The notes: generated by a model not told the origin, from the sequence alone. DNA of 64,000 nucleotides from CAZOJJ01 sp964580105 (GCA_964580105.1 CAZOJJ010000009.1:19303-83302); one strand, 5' to 3'; shown: positions 44,864 through 53,632, counted from the first letter of the stretch. Numbers and translations are program-made.

Positions 44864-45337
44864 TCAGCGGCTGACGTCGAGGATCTCCAGCTTCACCTTC
44901 CCGGCCGGCACCTTGACCTCGACGACGTCGCCCGTCTCCTTACCGAGGAGGGCCTTCCCGATGGGGCTCGTGATGGAGATCTTGCCCTGCCCGAAGTCGG
45001 CCTCCTCGGCCGAGACGAGGGTGTAGGTCTGCTCCTTGCCCACCTTGTGGTTCTTGACGCGGACGGTGGAGAGGATGCGCACGCGCGAGGCGTCGACCTC
45101 GCTCTCGTCCACCAGCCGCGCGTTGGCGATGGTCTCTTCGAGCTTGGCGATGCGGGCCTCGAGGTGGCCCTGCGCCTCCTTGGCCGCGTCGTACTCGGCG
45201 TTCTCGGAGAGGTCGCCCTGGGCCCGGGCCTCGGCGATGTCGTTGGCGATCTGCTGGCGCTCGACGGTGCGGGCGTGCTGGAGCTCGTCCTTGAGCTTCT
45301 GGAGCCCTTCGGCGGTGAGGTAGACGGTCTGGCTCAT
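44864..45337 (-). CDS. greA: transcription elongation factor GreA
   Basis: The 157-residue protein has the GreA two-domain plan. An N-terminal coiled coil carries acidic tip residues in AEARAQGDLSENAEYDAAKE, the part inserted into the RNA polymerase secondary channel to rescue backtracked complexes. The C-terminal FKBP-like domain has ISITSPIGKALLGKETGDVV and ends VEVKVPAGKVKLEIL. The length is normal. The leader upstream holds a -7 box and a possible attenuator. It is co-oriented with mtgA. Confidence 0.97.
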   Translation of the reverse strand: MSQTVYLTAEGLQKLKDELQHARTVERQQIANDIAEARAQGDLSENAEYDAAKEAQGHLEARIAKLEETIANARLVDESEVDASRVRILSTVRVKNHKVGKEQTYTLVSAEEADFGQGKISITSPIGKALLGKETGDVVEVKVPAGKVKLEILDVSR

Positions 45338-45372
45338 GCCTGCGGCGGGGATGACTCGGGCCGGTGCGCGAT

Positions 45373-45403
45373 AAAAAAACGCCACGTCCCGACGGGGCCG
45401 GGA
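45373..45403 (-). terminator. possible attenuator in the greA leader
   Basis: In the predicted leader, a small hairpin (TCCCG/CGGGA, 45387-45403) is followed seven bases later by a run of seven T on the minus strand (45379-45373), before the greA ATG. The stem is short, so this could be a weak terminator or only a T-run. Confidence 0.35.
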
Positions 45404-45424
45404 TGCGCGGCGAGGAGCGTGGGC

Positions 45425-45432
45425 ACAATATA
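45425..45432 (-). promoter_or_regulatory. -7 box (TATATTGT) for greA-mtgA
   Basis: On the minus strand TATATTGT ends 87 bases before the greA start, giving a leader of about 80 bases. Confidence 0.5.
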
Positions 45433-45477
45433 CGCACGGCCGGCCATGCAAACAGCCGCCCGTGCAGGCGCAGGCGG

Positions 45478-46215
45478 CTACCAGCCCGCCGGCGTGGCCG
45501 GGGCCGGCTGACCGTCCGAGGCGGGGCGAGGCGCGGGGTCCCGGGGGAGCGCCGAGGCGCCGAGCGCGAGCCGCGTCGGCTCGTCGAGGACGCGCCGGGC
45601 GGTCCAGTAGTGGCGCTGGTAGTAGCCCTCGTCGAGCCGCGAGATGATCACGCCGTTGCTGGTGGAGGCGTGGATGAACTCGCCGCCGCCGAGGTAGACG
45701 CCCACGTGGCGCGTCCGCCGTCGGCGGAAGAACACGAGGTCGCCCGGGGCGAGCGCGTCCTTGTCCACCTCGACGCCCTCATTCACCTGCGTCGCCGTGG
45801 AGCGGGAGAGCTGGAGGCCGAACACATCGGCCATGTAGGACTGCACGAAGGCCGAGCAGTCCATGCCGCCCTCACGCGAGGTGCCGCCGTAGCGGTAGGG
45901 GATGCCGAGCCAGTCCTCCCCTTCCTCGCGGAGCCGCTCCGCCAGCGCGGCCGAGCCGACGAGCACCGGCGCCTCGGCACGCACCGTCGGTCCCATCTCG
46001 ATGGAGGCCGGGCGGGCGGTGCGTGCGGGGGCGGGAGGCGGTGTCGCCGGGCGGACGGCGGGGCGGGGCGGCGGGGCGGCGGGGCGGCTCCAGGCAGAGT
46101 CCGGGCCGGGCTCGACGCCTTGCAGCGGGTTCAGGGCACCGCAGCCGCTCAGGACCAGCGCGAGCAGGACCGGGACGAGGGCCGGGAGCGGCGGGGCGTA
46201 TCGAAACGGTCGCAT
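45478..46215 (-). CDS. NlpC/P60-family lipoprotein peptidase
   Basis: The 245-residue protein has a lipoprotein signal (LVPVLLALVLSGC), a proline/alanine-rich linker (residues about 40-75) and an NlpC/P60 domain: IPYRYGGTSREGGMDCSAFV (catalytic Cys), LAPGDLVFFRRRRTRHVGVY (catalytic His) and GGGEFIHASTSNGVII. These enzymes cut D-Glu-DAP-type bonds in peptidoglycan stem peptides. It is probably outer-membrane- or inner-membrane-attached in the periplasm. A TATTTTCC box lies 28 bases upstream of its start. Confidence 0.93.
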   Translation of the reverse strand: MRPFRYAPPLPALVPVLLALVLSGCGALNPLQGVEPGPDSAWSRPAAPPPRPAVRPATPPPAPARTARPASIEMGPTVRAEAPVLVGSAALAERLREEGEDWLGIPYRYGGTSREGGMDCSAFVQSYMADVFGLQLSRSTATQVNEGVEVDKDALAPGDLVFFRRRRTRHVGVYLGGGEFIHASTSNGVIISRLDEGYYQRHYWTARRVLDEPTRLALGASALPRDPAPRPASDGQPAPATPAGW

Positions 46216-46243
46216 AGAGGATCGAACCGGCGGAGGGGGCGCG

Positions 46244-46251
46244 GGAAAATA
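46244..46251 (-). promoter_or_regulatory. -7 box (TATTTTCC) for the NlpC/P60 gene
   Basis: On the minus strand TATTTTCC ends 28 bases before the start codon. Confidence 0.4.
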
Positions 46252-46414
46252 AGGGCCGATGAAGCAGATTCGGACGCGGTGCGGAGAATCAGGGCGGCGG
46301 GGCGATTTTGAGAGGGGCGGGGAACCCGTCTCGGGGCGCGGCGATTGAGCCCGCGCGGTGGCCCATACGGAGGTTGCAAACCCCGCGCCGCCGCCTTCCC
46401 GACGTGCTCACGCC

Positions 46415-46726
46415 ATGTCCGCCTCCCGCTCGACCGCTACCGACCGTCTCCTCGTGGCCGCCTTCGGATTCGTGGCGGGCTACGCGGTGGGCGTGCTGCT
46501 GGCGCCCCGCGAGGGCGAACAGACCCGCCGCCGGATCGCCGAGCGCGCCCGCGAAGCCTCCCTCGCCGCCCAGCGGCAGGCCCGTGAGGCCGCCGATCCG
46601 CTGGCCGAGCGCGTCCGCGCCACCGCCCACGACCTCGCCGAGCGCCACGTGCCCCTCGCCGAGGACTGGGACGTCGTGGACGGCAGGGACCTCCTCGACG
46701 ACCTCCGCCGGGTGCCCCCGCGCTGA
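46415..46726 (+). CDS. YtxH-domain small membrane protein
   Basis: The 103-residue protein has one N-terminal glycine-rich membrane helix (LLVAAFGFVAGYAVGVLLAP) followed at once by REGEQTRRRIAERAREAS, the typical YtxH continuation, and a charged helical tail. YtxH-like proteins are stress-associated in Bacillus, but their role is not defined. It precedes the bacilliredoxin-like gene by 30 bases and is probably co-transcribed. Confidence 0.75.
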   Translation: MSASRSTATDRLLVAAFGFVAGYAVGVLLAPREGEQTRRRIAERAREASLAAQRQAREAADPLAERVRATAHDLAERHVPLAEDWDVVDGRDLLDDLRRVPPR

Positions 46727-46756
46727 TTCCTTCCCACTCCTGATTTCCCCAGACCC

Positions 46757-47278
46757 ATGCCGTACCCCGAACCGCTCGTGACGCCCATGCGTGAGGAGCT
46801 CACCCGCCTCGGCGTCCAGGAACTCCGCACCTCCGACGAGGTGGACCGTGCGCTCGACGAGGCGCAGGTGGGCACCACCCTCGCCATCGTCAACTCGGTG
46901 TGCGGTTGCGCCGCCGCCAACGCCCGCCCGGCCGTGGCGCTCGCCCAGCGCGTCGAGCCGCAGCCGGACCGCTACGTGACGGTCTTCGCCGGGCAGGACC
47001 TGGAGGCGACGGCCCGCCTGCGTCAGTACCTCGCGGGCATCCCGCCGTCGTCCCCGTTCATGGCGCTGCTGAAGGACGGCGACCCCGTCTTCGTGCTGGA
47101 GCGCCGCCACATCGAGGGGCGCTCGGCCTCGGCCATCGCCACCGACCTCGCGAACGCCTACGCCAAGTTCTGCGGCGCCGACGCCGTCGAGCTCGGTGGG
47201 GAGCCCGAGCGGCCCGAGGTCGAGGCCGGGCCCGACGCGCGGGCCGACCTCCCGCCGACGTTTCGCTCGATCCTCTGA
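46757..47278 (+). CDS. BrxA/BrxB (YphP/YqiW) family bacilliredoxin-like protein
   Basis: The 173-residue protein has the family's thioredoxin-like fold and CGC active site in IVNSVCGCAAANARPAVALA, with MPYPEPLVTPMREELTRLGV at the N-terminus and FMALLKDGDPVFVLERRHIE downstream. In Bacillus these proteins remove bacillithiol from proteins; Rhodothermota and Bacteroidota members are widespread. The C-terminal 30 residues are an acidic extension not in short family members. Together with YtxH it looks like a small stress operon. Confidence 0.9.
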   Translation: MPYPEPLVTPMREELTRLGVQELRTSDEVDRALDEAQVGTTLAIVNSVCGCAAANARPAVALAQRVEPQPDRYVTVFAGQDLEATARLRQYLAGIPPSSPFMALLKDGDPVFVLERRHIEGRSASAIATDLANAYAKFCGADAVELGGEPERPEVEAGPDARADLPPTFRSIL

Positions 47279-47335
47279 GTCCGCCCGCCTCGGGCGTTTC
47301 GTGCCGGCTCTGACGCTTCGGGGCCGGCGCGTTCG

Positions 47336-48007
47336 CTAGGCCCGCTTCCGGCCGACGTAGAGCACGTGCGAGTAGGGGAGGAGGTCCACCATCGAGTGGC
47401 TGACGGCCTCGAAGCCGATCCGCTCCAGCAGCGCCAGCACGTCCGGCCGGTCCCAGTAGTGGACGGGGGCCTTCGGGTCCATCGCCTTGTCGAGCAGCAG
47501 CGTGAAGAGCCGCTTGTAGGCCGGGTGCCGCTCGATGTCCTTGACGACGAGCCGGCCGCCGGGGCCGAGCCGGGCGTGGACCTGCCGCAGCAGCGGCTCG
47601 ACGGCCCCGGGCGGGACGTGGTGGACGATGTCGAGCATGTAGGCGCCGTCCAGCGGTGCCGCCAGCGTGAGCGTGCGGGCGTCGGCCACCTCGTAGCGGA
47701 CGTTGCCGAGGCCGAGCCGCTCGGCCGCCCGCCGCGCCAGCGCAATGCGCCCCTCGTTCTTGTCGACGCCGAGGAGCCGGAGGTCGGGCCGGAGGCGGGC
47801 GTAGTAGAGCGAGAACAGCCCGAACCCGCAGCCGACGTCCAGCACGTGCCCCTCGCGGGGGAGGTACTGCCCGATCTCGGTCAGGAACCGCTGGTGGAGA
47901 ATGCGGAAGCGCCCCCAGCAATAGGCCCGGACGACCGTGTCGTCGTAGGCGCGGACGATCGCGCTGATGTCGGCGCGGGAGGGCTGAGCGGGCAGGGCGG
48001 GACGCAC
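47336..48007 (-). CDS. class I SAM-dependent methyltransferase
   Basis: The 223-residue enzyme has motif I HVLDVGCGFGLFSLYYA, then LLGVDKNEGRIALARRAAE, VRYEVADARTLTLAAPLDGA and a post-motif segment AYMLDIVHHVPPGAVEPLLR. The C-terminus (HYWDRPDVLALLERIGFEAV, then SHVLYVGRK) is similar to methyltransferases near lipid and polysaccharide loci. It is the last gene of a four-gene minus-strand set. A TATCTTCC box ends three bases before its GTG, so it may also be made from a leaderless mRNA. Confidence 0.82.
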   Translation of the reverse strand: MRPALPAQPSRADISAIVRAYDDTVVRAYCWGRFRILHQRFLTEIGQYLPREGHVLDVGCGFGLFSLYYARLRPDLRLLGVDKNEGRIALARRAAERLGLGNVRYEVADARTLTLAAPLDGAYMLDIVHHVPPGAVEPLLRQVHARLGPGGRLVVKDIERHPAYKRLFTLLLDKAMDPKAPVHYWDRPDVLALLERIGFEAVSHSMVDLLPYSHVLYVGRKRA

Positions 48008-48010
48008 GCG

Positions 48011-48018
48011 GGAAGATA
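48011..48018 (-). promoter_or_regulatory. -7 box (TATCTTCC) ending three bases before a GTG start
   Basis: On the minus strand TATCTTCC occupies 48018-48011 and the GTG starts at 48007. It also lies between the flippase stop and the methyltransferase start, suggesting an internal promoter with a leaderless product. Confidence 0.45.
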
Positions 48019-48023
48019 CCCGC

Positions 48024-49490
48024 TCAGGGGTCGAACGGGATGCGAAGGCGCCGGTCCAGCCACGCCGCCGCGCCCAGGAAGCCGAGCCCGCACCCCAGCG
48101 TCACTCCGAGGAGGACGAGGCCGGATACCTGGGCGGCCTGGGCGAGGGCGATCACGCCCAGAAACGGCAGGGCCAGCCCGCCGAGGCGCACGAGGTCGCC
48201 CGCCGTCCGGCGGAACGTCGCCCCGGCGAGGCGAAGCAGCCACCCCACCTGAAGGGCGCGCGAGAGCGTCCCGGCCACGGCGACGGCGGCCACCGTCGTG
48301 CGCACCTCGCCGGTCGTGCCGGCGAGGGTGAGGGTGACGACCTGCACCGCGACGAGGAAGATGCTGAAGCCGAGGTCGGCGCGCTGCCGCTCGCGCACGT
48401 CGAACACACGCGTCAGCGGCGTCGCCAGCGCGCTCACGAACAACCACGGGGCCAGGAACCGCGCGTAGACGCCCGCCTCGGTCCACACGTCGCCGAAGAC
48501 GAAGCCGAACAGGGCCGGGCCGGCCACCATCGCCGCCGCCATCGGGAACAGCGCGACGGCCACGAGCCGGCGGAAGACCTGCTCGGTCAGCGGCCCCAGG
48601 GTGCCGGCGCGGAGGGCTTCGGCGCCCCGGACGAAGAACACCTGGCCCACGGCTCCCGTCACGACTCCGACCGGGAGCGCGAGCGTCCCGAACGCCACGC
48701 CGTAGAGCCCGACCGACGTGGCGCCGAAGAAGACGGACAGCAGGGGGATCACCACACGCGTAGAGAGCATGTTGAGCAGGGCAGCCGGGGCCGAGAACGA
48801 GGGGAAGCGGCGGTAGCGCCAGGCCAGCACCCGCATCCGGTGCCTCGTGACGGTCCGCCGGAAGAGTGCCCGGTCGCGTACGACGAGGGAGGGGGTGAGG
48901 ACGAGCACCACCACGGCAAAGCCCGCGACGGTGCCCAGGACGAGCCCCATCGCGCTCGCGCCGAGCAGGCCGGCTACGATCTGGGTCGTCACGACCACGC
49001 CGCTCTGCGTCCCCCGGCCGATGGAGACGAGGTGGAAGCGGTCGAACCGCGCGTGCCAGGTTTCGAGCAGGTGCCCCACGGTCACCAGCGCCATCGTGAG
49101 GGGGAGAATCGCCAGGGCCGGGCGGATCTCGGGGCTGTTGAGCAGGGTGGCCCAGGTCGTCCGGCCCAGCATGAGCAGCGTCAGGAGGGCCGTGGTGAGG
49201 GCCACGGTGAGCATGGCCACCATGAACAGGTTGGTGGCCTGCCGTTCGTCGGGCGGGAGCATCACCGCGTCCTCGTAGCGCCCACCCGCCGCCACGGCCA
49301 GGGGGGTGAGGAGGGTGACGAAGAGGGTCAGCACGCCGAATTCGTCCGGCGTGAAGAGCCGTGTGAGGACGGGCCGGGCCGCGAACACGAACGCCTGTGC
49401 CGCCGCCACGCCCGTCAGCAGCGTCAGCAGCGGCGCGATGAAGCGCCCGCCTCGGAGCGCCAGCAACCGATCCGAGAACGCGCGGATCAC
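48024..49490 (-). CDS. polysaccharide flippase (Wzx-like, MOP superfamily)
   Basis: The 488-residue protein has about twelve to fourteen membrane helices and the family opening GRFIAPLLTLLTGVAAAQAF followed by RPVLTRLFTPDEFGVLTLFV. The second half begins AALLNMLSTRVVIPLLSVFF with FGATSVGLYGVAFGTLALPV. It is distinct in sequence from the flippase at 3484, indicating a second export pathway. The GTG start overlaps the previous stop (GTGA), which favours it over an earlier GTG at 49514. Confidence 0.85.
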   Translation of the reverse strand: MIRAFSDRLLALRGGRFIAPLLTLLTGVAAAQAFVFAARPVLTRLFTPDEFGVLTLFVTLLTPLAVAAGGRYEDAVMLPPDERQATNLFMVAMLTVALTTALLTLLMLGRTTWATLLNSPEIRPALAILPLTMALVTVGHLLETWHARFDRFHLVSIGRGTQSGVVVTTQIVAGLLGASAMGLVLGTVAGFAVVVLVLTPSLVVRDRALFRRTVTRHRMRVLAWRYRRFPSFSAPAALLNMLSTRVVIPLLSVFFGATSVGLYGVAFGTLALPVGVVTGAVGQVFFVRGAEALRAGTLGPLTEQVFRRLVAVALFPMAAAMVAGPALFGFVFGDVWTEAGVYARFLAPWLFVSALATPLTRVFDVRERQRADLGFSIFLVAVQVVTLTLAGTTGEVRTTVAAVAVAGTLSRALQVGWLLRLAGATFRRTAGDLVRLGGLALPFLGVIALAQAAQVSGLVLLGVTLGCGLGFLGAAAWLDRRLRIPFDP

Positions 49491-51142
49491 GGGCGGAGCG
49501 GATAGAGTGCCCACGATCCGGAGCGGTACACCGGAGCCGTCGGGGGCGGCGTCCGGGTGCGGGTCGTGTCGAGGAGGGCATAGTCCGCGCCGAGCGCCTC
49601 GGCCATGCGGGGCCATGCCTCGGGCGGATTGGCGAAGTAGGCCGAGTCCAGGACGGCGGCGAAGCCCCGGCCGTCCTCGGGCAGCGGCGCGGGTGCGACG
49701 GTCCGAAGCCGCTCCAGCCAGCCCGGCATCCGGTCGAGGCGGAAGGGGAACGACTTCCAGGTGACCGCCACACCGCGGCGCGCGCCGACCCGGAACGTCG
49801 TGTTCGTCGGGGGTACGACGACGAGGGCATCCACGGGCGTGTGCGTCCGCGCCCAGGCCTCGATGCGGCCGAGGTCGGAAGCGGCGTGGACGGCCGGGCG
49901 GTACCGCGTCGCCGCCGGGCCGATGCCCGCCGCGGCCAGGCCGACCGTCAGGAAGACGAGAACGGCGAGGACGCCGGCGTTCCATCGTGCGTCCAGCGCG
50001 GCACTCAGCCGCCGGTGCCAGCTGGTCGGAAGCGCCTGAACGAAGCCGCCGGCCGCGCCGAGCGTGAGCAGCGTCGTCGCCAGGACGGTCAGCTTGAACG
50101 GCTGGAGCCGCGCCGCCGTCAGCGACGCGAAGCCCAGCACGGCGACCGCGCCCGTCGCACAGATCAGTACGACGGCTCCGAGGAACCGCCCCGCGAACAC
50201 ACCGTGGCGGAGGCGCCCGCTGCGGTGCAGCACCCAGAACCCGGCTCCGCCCGCCAGGGCGACGAGCCCGAAGCGCAGCCACGAACCGAGGCCGAACGCG
50301 GAGGGCAGGTAGTGGTGCGGGACGCGCAGACGGGCGTAGAGGTAGAAGCCGGAGAGCCCCTCCGGCGCAGCGGCTTCGCCCGCCTGATGCCAGAGCATCG
50401 GGCCGAGCATCGGGGCGGCGGCGAGGGCGAAGAGCGCACCGAAGCGGACGGCCCGCCACAGCGCGGCCGGCCGGTCGGCGTGGCGGGGGAGGGCCTCCAT
50501 CAGCGCCACGAGGCCGAGGGCGCCCGCCGTGAGCAGGCCGGCGAGGGCCTGGAACCACACGGCCACGCCGACCAGCAGGGCGGCCGGCACCCGGCGACGC
50601 TCGGCGAACAGCGCCATCGCAGGCACGATCAGCGCCCAGGCCACCCCTTCCGGAACGAGGTAGTCGTAGACGAGCGCGTTGCCCCCGAGCGTCCAGTGGG
50701 CCGTCATCGCAACGGCCGCGAACGTACCCAGCGCAACGCCGAGGCGGTCCGGGACGAGAAGTCCGCCCAGCCGCCACACACCCCACGTTACGGCGACGAA
50801 CACGCCGGCGTACACGAGGGCCACGGCCACCGGCGGCGTCAGCACCACGCACACCGCGCGGAGCCCGTACAGAAACGCCGCCCGCACCGAGAACGCCCCC
50901 GCCCGCTCCTGCACGAATGGGTCGGTCGGGTAGAGGTCGGGGTCGAGGAGGCGGTAGAGCTCCGGGAGGAAGTCGTCGTGATCGCCCTCGCCGTAGCCGT
51001 AGCCGAAGCGCCAGAAATGGGCAAGGGCGACGGCGAGGAGCAGGGGTAGCGGAAGCCGGGTGGGGGGAGCCAGGACGGTGGCGGGCGTGGTGGACAGGGG
51101 TGCGGGAATCTCCGCACCGGCCCCCGGAGGTGCAACCGGCAC
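49487..51142 (-). CDS. large polytopic membrane protein of a surface-polymer operon
   Basis: The 551-residue protein has about ten membrane helices and then a soluble C-terminal domain (residues about 430-551). The N-terminus carries GEGDHDDFLPELYRLLDP, an acidic motif facing the first periplasmic loop, as in GT-C-like membrane glycosyltransferases and related DUF proteins of Rhodothermota; I believe DUF6798 is the closest label but cannot confirm it. The soluble end (VDALVVVPPTNTTFRVGARR) is also typical of GT-C-like proteins. The start GTG lies two bases after the FemAB-like stop, and the stop overlaps the flippase start. Confidence 0.6.
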   Translation of the reverse strand: MPVAPPGAGAEIPAPLSTTPATVLAPPTRLPLPLLLAVALAHFWRFGYGYGEGDHDDFLPELYRLLDPDLYPTDPFVQERAGAFSVRAAFLYGLRAVCVVLTPPVAVALVYAGVFVAVTWGVWRLGGLLVPDRLGVALGTFAAVAMTAHWTLGGNALVYDYLVPEGVAWALIVPAMALFAERRRVPAALLVGVAVWFQALAGLLTAGALGLVALMEALPRHADRPAALWRAVRFGALFALAAAPMLGPMLWHQAGEAAAPEGLSGFYLYARLRVPHHYLPSAFGLGSWLRFGLVALAGGAGFWVLHRSGRLRHGVFAGRFLGAVVLICATGAVAVLGFASLTAARLQPFKLTVLATTLLTLGAAGGFVQALPTSWHRRLSAALDARWNAGVLAVLVFLTVGLAAAGIGPAATRYRPAVHAASDLGRIEAWARTHTPVDALVVVPPTNTTFRVGARRGVAVTWKSFPFRLDRMPGWLERLRTVAPAPLPEDGRGFAAVLDSAYFANPPEAWPRMAEALGADYALLDTTRTRTPPPTAPVYRSGSWALYPLRP

Positions 51143-51144
51143 GT

Positions 51145-52152
51145 TCAGCCGTGCCCCCGCAGGCGGCCGAGCGCGCGGAGCGCCGGGTGGAAATCCCGCT
51201 GAGCGAGCGTGTACGGCGTCAGTACCGGGCCGAAGCGCCGCTTGAACTCGGCGATGGACGGCACGTTGGCGCCCTGGAAGTCGAACGTATGCAGGCCGTC
51301 CTCGCGGAGCCGGGGCAGCAGGCGGGCCAGCAGCACGGTCATGGCCGGCCCCGGGCGGCTCCCGGCGATCCAGTAGTGCGCCGCCCGCCCGTCGTGGGCG
51401 ACGGCCACGGCCGCCTCGACCGCACCCGCCTCGGTGCGCACGCCGAAGGCGCGGACGAGGCCGGCGGCGTGCAGCGAAGCCAGCAGCGTGCGGACGGCTT
51501 CGGGTTCGACGTCGAACGGTTCGCTCTGGCGGTCGTAGCTCGCGCGCATCCGGGCGAATGCCTCTTCGGCGAGGTCGGGGTGCTCCTCGAACGTGTAGGC
51601 GCCGGCCGCCTTCGATGCCGTCCGGCGGGTGCCGCCCGACCAGCGGGCGAGGAGGTCGTCGTCACCGAGGTCGAGGGTGTACGTGTAGCGCGGCCGGACC
51701 TGCCAGCCGGCCCAGGTCAGCGGCCGGGCGTCCGTCAGCGACGGGTGCAGGAGCAGCGTGGCGCGGTCGTACTCCGTGGCGACGGCCTCCAGCAGCCGGT
51801 CCAGCGGCGAGGTCCGGCGGTGGACCCGGTCCTCGCACAGCGGCCCGGCCAGCAGCGGCGAGACGAACGGCACCAGGGGCGGGACGACGAGGGCGCGGAA
51901 CGGGCCTCGCTTCCGCTCGAACAGCGGGAGTGCCGCCGCGAGCGCGCCGCCGTCCGCCACGCCCAGCGCCACGCCCGTCTCCAGGCCGAAGGCGTCGCCG
52001 ACGGCGTGGACGAACGCGGGGTGGGCGAAGGCGCTGCGCTGCGGGCTCTCGGCCCAGAGCGCCCGGTAGGCGGGGTCGTCGAGGGAGAGGCGGCGGGCGT
52101 GCAGGGGCGGGGGCGCTGGCTTCGCCGCAAGGTAACGCCCCGCCCACCGCAT
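51145..52152 (-). CDS. FemAB/GNAT-fold acyltransferase-like protein
   Basis: The 335-residue protein resembles the FemAB/CelD acetyltransferase group: FAHPAFVHAVGDAFGLETGV near the N-terminus, LLARWSGGTRRTASKAAGAY marking the central helix, and HYWIAGSRPGPAMTVLLARL with LHTFDFQGANVPSIAEFKRR in the C-terminal GNAT fold. Relatives add amino acids or acyl groups to cell-surface precursors. It is first in an operon with a membrane protein, flippase and methyltransferase, so it probably decorates the exported polymer. A 17-base triple repeat separates it from hslU. Confidence 0.78.
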   Translation of the reverse strand: MRWAGRYLAAKPAPPPLHARRLSLDDPAYRALWAESPQRSAFAHPAFVHAVGDAFGLETGVALGVADGGALAAALPLFERKRGPFRALVVPPLVPFVSPLLAGPLCEDRVHRRTSPLDRLLEAVATEYDRATLLLHPSLTDARPLTWAGWQVRPRYTYTLDLGDDDLLARWSGGTRRTASKAAGAYTFEEHPDLAEEAFARMRASYDRQSEPFDVEPEAVRTLLASLHAAGLVRAFGVRTEAGAVEAAVAVAHDGRAAHYWIAGSRPGPAMTVLLARLLPRLREDGLHTFDFQGANVPSIAEFKRRFGPVLTPYTLAQRDFHPALRALGRLRGHG

Positions 52153-52157
52153 TCGGG

Positions 52158-52208
52158 GCGACTACAGGATGTAGGCGACTACAGGATGTAGGCGACTACA
52201 GGATGTAC
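52158..52208. repeat. 17-base tandem repeat, three copies, over the hslU stop
   Basis: GCGACTACAGGATGTAG at 52158 and 52175, with a third copy at 52192 differing in the last base. On the minus strand each copy contains the final codons and stop of hslU, so the gene end has been duplicated downstream twice. Confidence 0.95.
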
Positions 52209-53632
52209 TGGCTGAGGTCGCGGTTCTGCGCGATGCTGGAGAGCCGCTCGCGCACGAAGGCGCCGTCGACCTCGATGCGGTCGTGGGCGATGCCGTCCGG
52301 CAGGTCGAACAGCGTGTCTTCCAGGAGCGTGGTCAGGATGGTGTGGAGGCGGCGGGCGCCGATGTTCTCGACCTCGGCGTTGACCTGCGCCGCGATCCGC
52401 GCGATCTCGCGGACGGCCTCGTCGGTGAAGGCGATCTCGACGCCCTCGGCGGCGAAGAGCGCCTGGTACTGCTTGAGGAGCGCGTTCTTCGGCGTCGTCA
52501 GGATGGCCACGAAGTCGGCCTCGGTGAGGCTGGCAAGCTCGACGCGGATGGGGAAGCGGCCCTGGAGCTCGGGGATGAGGTCGCTCGGCTTGGAGACGTG
52601 GAAGGCGCCGGAGGCGATGAACAGGATGTGGTCCGTCTTGACGCGGCCGTGCTTGGTCGTGACCGTGGAGCCCTCGACGATGGGGAGGAGGTCGCGCTGG
52701 ACGCCCTCGCGGGAAACGTCGGGTCCGCCGCCGGAGCCGCTCTGCGAGCGCCCGGCCACCTTGTCAATCTCGTCGATGAACACGATGCCGGCCTGCTCCA
52801 CGCGCGCGATGGCGGCGGCGCGGGCGGCGTCCTGGTCCACGAGCTTCTGCGCCTCCTCGTCGGTCACGAGCTCCACGGCCTCGGCCACCTTGAGGCGGCG
52901 CTTCTTGCGCTGCTTGCCGCCGAGGCCGCCGAGCATGTCCTGCAGGTTGATCCCCATCTCCTCCATGCCCATCGGGCCGAACATCTGGAGGGTGGGGTTG
53001 TGGCGGTCGGTCATGACGTCGATCTCGATCTCGCGCTCGTCGAGCTCGCCGTCGCGGAGCATCCGGCGGAAGCGCTCGCGCGTGCGCTGCTTGAGGCCGT
53101 CGTCCTCGGCGGGCTTCTCCGCCTCGGGCGCCGGCTGGAGCACGAAGCCGGGGCCGAGCGTGGGCCGCCGGGGCGTGTCCGGCGGGAGGAGCACGTCGAG
53201 GATGCGCTCCTCGGCGCGCTCGGCGGCCTTCTCGCGGACGCGCGCGGCCTGCGCCTCCTTCTCCTGCATCACCGCGAGGTCGACGAGGTCGCGGATCATC
53301 GACTCCACGTCGCGGCCGACGTAGCCGACCTCGGTGAACTTCGTGGCCTCGACCTTGATGAACGGTGCGTCCGCGAGGCGGGCCAGGCGCCGGGCGATCT
53401 CGGTCTTGCCCACGCCCGTCGGGCCGATCATGATGATGTTGTTCGGCATGATCTCCTCGCGCATGGGCTCGGGCGCGTGGAGCCGCCGCCACCGGTTGCG
53501 CAGCGCGATGGCCACGCTCTTCTTGGCGTCGGTCTGGCCGACGATGTACTTGTCGAGCTCGGCGACGATCTGGCGGGGCGTCAGCTCGCGCTCGGCGTCG
53601 GCGGTGTCGGGGAGGAGGGGGGACTCGGTCAT
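52196..53632 (-). CDS. hslU: HslUV protease ATPase subunit HslU
   Basis: The 478-residue AAA+ unfoldase feeds substrates to HslV. It has LTPRQIVAELDKYIVGQTDA at the N-terminus, Walker A GPTGVGKTE (residues 70-78), a GYVGRDVE pore loop, the intermediate I-domain (residues about 110-250), Walker B GIVFIDEIDKVAG, a sensor-1 region ILFIASGAFHVSKPSDLIPE and the C-terminal YIL-type tail (DLSQYIL) that docks into HslV. It lies downstream of hslV with one gene between. Start: MTESPLLPD. Confidence 0.96.
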   Translation of the reverse strand: MTESPLLPDTADAERELTPRQIVAELDKYIVGQTDAKKSVAIALRNRWRRLHAPEPMREEIMPNNIIMIGPTGVGKTEIARRLARLADAPFIKVEATKFTEVGYVGRDVESMIRDLVDLAVMQEKEAQAARVREKAAERAEERILDVLLPPDTPRRPTLGPGFVLQPAPEAEKPAEDDGLKQRTRERFRRMLRDGELDEREIEIDVMTDRHNPTLQMFGPMGMEEMGINLQDMLGGLGGKQRKKRRLKVAEAVELVTDEEAQKLVDQDAARAAAIARVEQAGIVFIDEIDKVAGRSQSGSGGGPDVSREGVQRDLLPIVEGSTVTTKHGRVKTDHILFIASGAFHVSKPSDLIPELQGRFPIRVELASLTEADFVAILTTPKNALLKQYQALFAAEGVEIAFTDEAVREIARIAAQVNAEVENIGARRLHTILTTLLEDTLFDLPDGIAHDRIEVDGAFVRERLSSIAQNRDLSQYIL

